From: Pseudomonadota bacterium
GTDB lineage: Bacteria; Pseudomonadota; Gammaproteobacteria; Steroidobacterales; Steroidobacteraceae
Direction: 5' to 3'
DNA: 45,057 bases
Assembly: GCA_023391335.1 (NCBI GenBank)
Contig: JAEWBG010000084.1
Location: 1-45,057 of the forward strand
Position numbers and translations under genes: made by a program. The notes beneath the pieces were generated by a model. The model saw only the letters and a program-made list of their open reading frames with translations, had not been told where the DNA came from and did not search any database. Below, piece after piece: positions 43,775 to 45,057 of the stretch (the first letter of the stretch is position 1; the number at the start of each line of letters is the position of its first letter).

Positions 43775-44572
43775 ATGACTTCTACAGAGAAATCCGCGGT
43801 CCGCAACGCGAGCGGCCCGGTTTACGAGCAGCCGCTGAACGAGAAGATGCGCACTTTCCTGCGCCTGGACTTCTTGTATCAGCAGACGCTGTTCCACAAC
43901 GAACACCAAGATGTGTGGTCGATGCGCGCTGCCGTCGCATCGCTGCTGGAAATTCTCGCCATCACTGCGCGTGGCGATATTCGCAGCGACGTGCTCAAGG
44001 AGTTAGAGCGTCAGATGACGATCATGCACGAATTCCAATCGCGCCCCGGCGTCGATTCCTCGCGATTGAAGTCGGTGCTCGCCAATCTCGCGCGCCTACG
44101 CACCGAACTGAATTCCGCAGGGATGATGTTCATGAAGAAGCTCCGCGATTCGGAATTCCTGAACGCGGTGAAGCACCGCAGCGCCATTCCAGGGGGCACG
44201 TGCGAGTTCGATTTGCCGGACTACCGCCATTGGCTCGAGCAGCCGGTCGAAACTAGGAATGCCGCCTTCGAAGAATGGCTGGCCACGATTCGGCCGCTCT
44301 GCGACTCCGTGACCGAACTGCTGTGGTTGACTCGGGAGGCTTCGCGACCGCGCCCCGAAGTAGCGACGGGCGGTTCCTTTCAGATCGCCTTTGAACGAGA
44401 CAATCCGTCACAACTGTTGCGCATTGCCCTCCCGGAAGGGTCTCAGCTCTTTCCGGAAATTAGCGGGGATCAGCGGCGGTGCAATATTCGTTTTTTGAGC
44501 TGGACTGATGTGAATGCGCGGCCGGTGCAGACTACCGAAGACGTGAAATTTCTATTGACTGTCTGCTCGTAA
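43775..44572 (+). CDS. zapD: cell division protein ZapD
   Basis: The 265-residue cytoplasmic protein matches ZapD (YacF): YEQPLNEKMRTFLRLDFLYQQ, the long helical region (SRLKSVLANLARLRTELN) and the C-terminal beta domain (QLLRIALPEGSQLFPEISGDQRRCNIRFL). ZapD bundles FtsZ filaments through their C-terminal peptide, which is present on the FtsZ encoded 8 kb upstream. A terminator follows 33 bases after the stop. Confidence 0.94.
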   Translation: MTSTEKSAVRNASGPVYEQPLNEKMRTFLRLDFLYQQTLFHNEHQDVWSMRAAVASLLEILAITARGDIRSDVLKELERQMTIMHEFQSRPGVDSSRLKSVLANLARLRTELNSAGMMFMKKLRDSEFLNAVKHRSAIPGGTCEFDLPDYRHWLEQPVETRNAAFEEWLATIRPLCDSVTELLWLTREASRPRPEVATGGSFQIAFERDNPSQLLRIALPEGSQLFPEISGDQRRCNIRFLSWTDVNARPVQTTEDVKFLLTVCS

Positions 44573-44605
44573 GGTAAGCACGCGCGGCGTGGGGCTCCGA
44601 AAAAG

Positions 44606-44635
44606 AAAGAGCCGATCCAAATGGATCGGCTCTTT
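44606..44635. terminator. rho-independent terminator, probably bidirectional
   Basis: AAAGAGCCGATCC (44606-44618) and GGATCGGCTCTTT (44623-44635) form a perfect 13-bp stem with an AAAT loop. The stem ends in A/T pairs on both sides, and A-rich sequence precedes it (GAAAAAGAAAG). It lies between zapD on the plus strand and the small secreted protein gene on the minus strand, and can serve both. Confidence 0.88.
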
Positions 44636-44656
44636 GCGTTTGGGCCTTTTGGGCTA

Positions 44657-44833
44657 TTAGATCGGGCGCCGCAGAACGACTGACTGCGGTGCCATGCTGT
44701 CTACGTGCTGAACGGCCTGAACGGCTACTTTTAGCTCTGATTTCGCGTCTTGCTTGGTGTTCAACACCGCAGCCGATGCGGAGGCGGCAACCAGCACGAT
44801 AACGCTGGCGAGTAGTGAATAACTTGTTTTCAT
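44657..44833 (-). CDS. 58-residue secreted peptide of unknown function
   Basis: The protein starts MKTSYSLLASVIVLVAASAS, a clear signal peptide with likely cleavage after ASASA. The mature part of about 37 residues contains VLNTKQDAKSELKVAVQAVQ and ends VVLRRPI. It has no cysteine, so no disulfide. GGAGA lies nine bases before the ATG. The gene starts 15 bases after the stop of the repeat-protein gene and ends 22 bases before the terminator, so the two form an operon. I recognise no family; signal, toxin, modified peptide or envelope component are all possible. Confidence 0.75.
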   Translation of the reverse strand: MKTSYSLLASVIVLVAASASAAVLNTKQDAKSELKVAVQAVQHVDSMAPQSVVLRRPI

Positions 44834-44848
44834 GGCTGTAGGTCTCCG

Positions 44849-45057
44849 TTAAGCGAGACGCGGACGCGGATTGTTCTGGCCATTGCCATCAGCGACGAGG
44901 CTATCGATGCGCGGGCGCGGGTTGTTCTGGCCGTTGCCGTCAGCGACGAGGGTATCGATGCGCGGGCGCGGGGTGTTCTGGCCGTTGCCGTCAGCGACGA
45001 GGGTATCGATGCGCGGGCGCGGGTTGGTCTGGCCGTTGGCATCAGGGACGCGGCTAT
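44849..45057 (-). CDS. partial protein with C-terminal 17-residue tandem repeats
   Basis: The C-terminal 68 residues of a protein entering from the right edge. After SRVPDANGQTN come three PRPRID-T/S-LVADGNGQN units of 17 residues with only T/N and T/S changes, then PRPRLA and the stop at 44849-44851. The DNA period is exactly 51 bases, with few substitutions between units. The units are rich in Asn, Gly, Gln, Pro and Arg, with no aromatic residue or cysteine. No known domain is recognised. It is followed after 15 bases by the 58-residue secreted peptide. Its N-terminus lies outside the window, so export cannot be judged. Confidence 0.75.
   Translation of the reverse strand, partial: SRVPDANGQTNPRPRIDTLVADGNGQNTPRPRIDTLVADGNGQNNPRPRIDSLVADGNGQNNPRPRLA
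44852..45043. repeat. 51-bp coding tandem repeat
   Basis: The word TATCGATGCGCGGGCGCGG recurs at about 44902, 44953 and 45004, spaced 51 bases, with partial units at both ends. Because 51 is divisible by three, copy number can change without frameshift. The near identity of units suggests recent duplication or gene conversion. Confidence 0.88.

Noticed and set aside
44830..45042. 70-residue minus-strand frame starting MPTARPTRARASIPSS
   Set aside because: It is the out-of-frame reading of the 51-bp repeats. The other minus-strand frame gives regular PRPRID-LVADGNGQN units, ends just before a ribosome site and next gene, and has a more natural composition.
44852..45043. CRISPR-like regular repeats
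   Set aside because: The whole 51-bp period is conserved with no unique spacers, and it is in a coding frame, so it is a protein repeat.

Overview
The window looks like a chromosomal segment of a gammaproteobacterium of moderately high GC. It carries the lpoA-yraN / rsmI / rnpB / mraZ...lpxC / dciA / M23 / secA / mutT order typical of that class. A relative of the Steroidobacteraceae/Nevskiales is my guess from the xylan-type glycosidase and gene style; no rRNA or marker comparison was possible. No tRNA, rRNA, CRISPR array or transposase gene was found.

The left part (1-11,400) is accessory. It holds an inositol-monophosphatase-family enzyme, a possible nitric-oxide/oxygen-stress group (NnrS, an AraC regulator, a group II truncated haemoglobin, with a Tat-exported phosphotriesterase-like protein), and a carbohydrate group (Tat-exported Gfo/Idh/MocA oxidoreductase, DUF5519 protein, GH115 alpha-glucuronidase), then two tiny membrane proteins. 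Gaps between these genes are filled with dispersed, partly palindromic repeat families.

The middle-left (11,400-17,700) holds an orphan FecE/BtuD-like ABC ATPase overlapping a membrane-anchored metzincin-like protein, a CPXCG protein, yraN, lpoA, the divergent rsmI, an array of mini-hairpins, and the RNase P RNA gene. Helix P12 of that RNA appears to have been replaced by one of the dispersed repeats.

The core (17,660-37,010) is a complete division and cell-wall (dcw) cluster: mraZ rsmH ftsL ftsI murE murF mraY murD ftsW murG murC murB ddl ftsQ ftsA ftsZ lpxC. It is almost entirely coupled by ATGA/TGATG overlaps and is headed by a sigma-70-like promoter with MraZ boxes. Together these genes make lipid II, flip or polymerise it at the septum, build the Z-ring and commit lipid A synthesis.

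The right part (37,100-45,057) has dciA (minus strand), a cyclic-di-GMP-I (GEMM) riboswitch leading an M23 murein peptidase, secA, mutT, an FKBP-type prolyl isomerase, dsbA and zapD. A strong terminator is shared with a convergent minus-strand operon that enters from the right edge. That operon encodes a protein ending in nearly identical 17-residue tandem repeats (core PRPRID-LVADGNGQN), followed by a 58-residue secreted peptide. I recognise neither protein. This operon and the riboswitch-controlled peptidase are the most interesting features.
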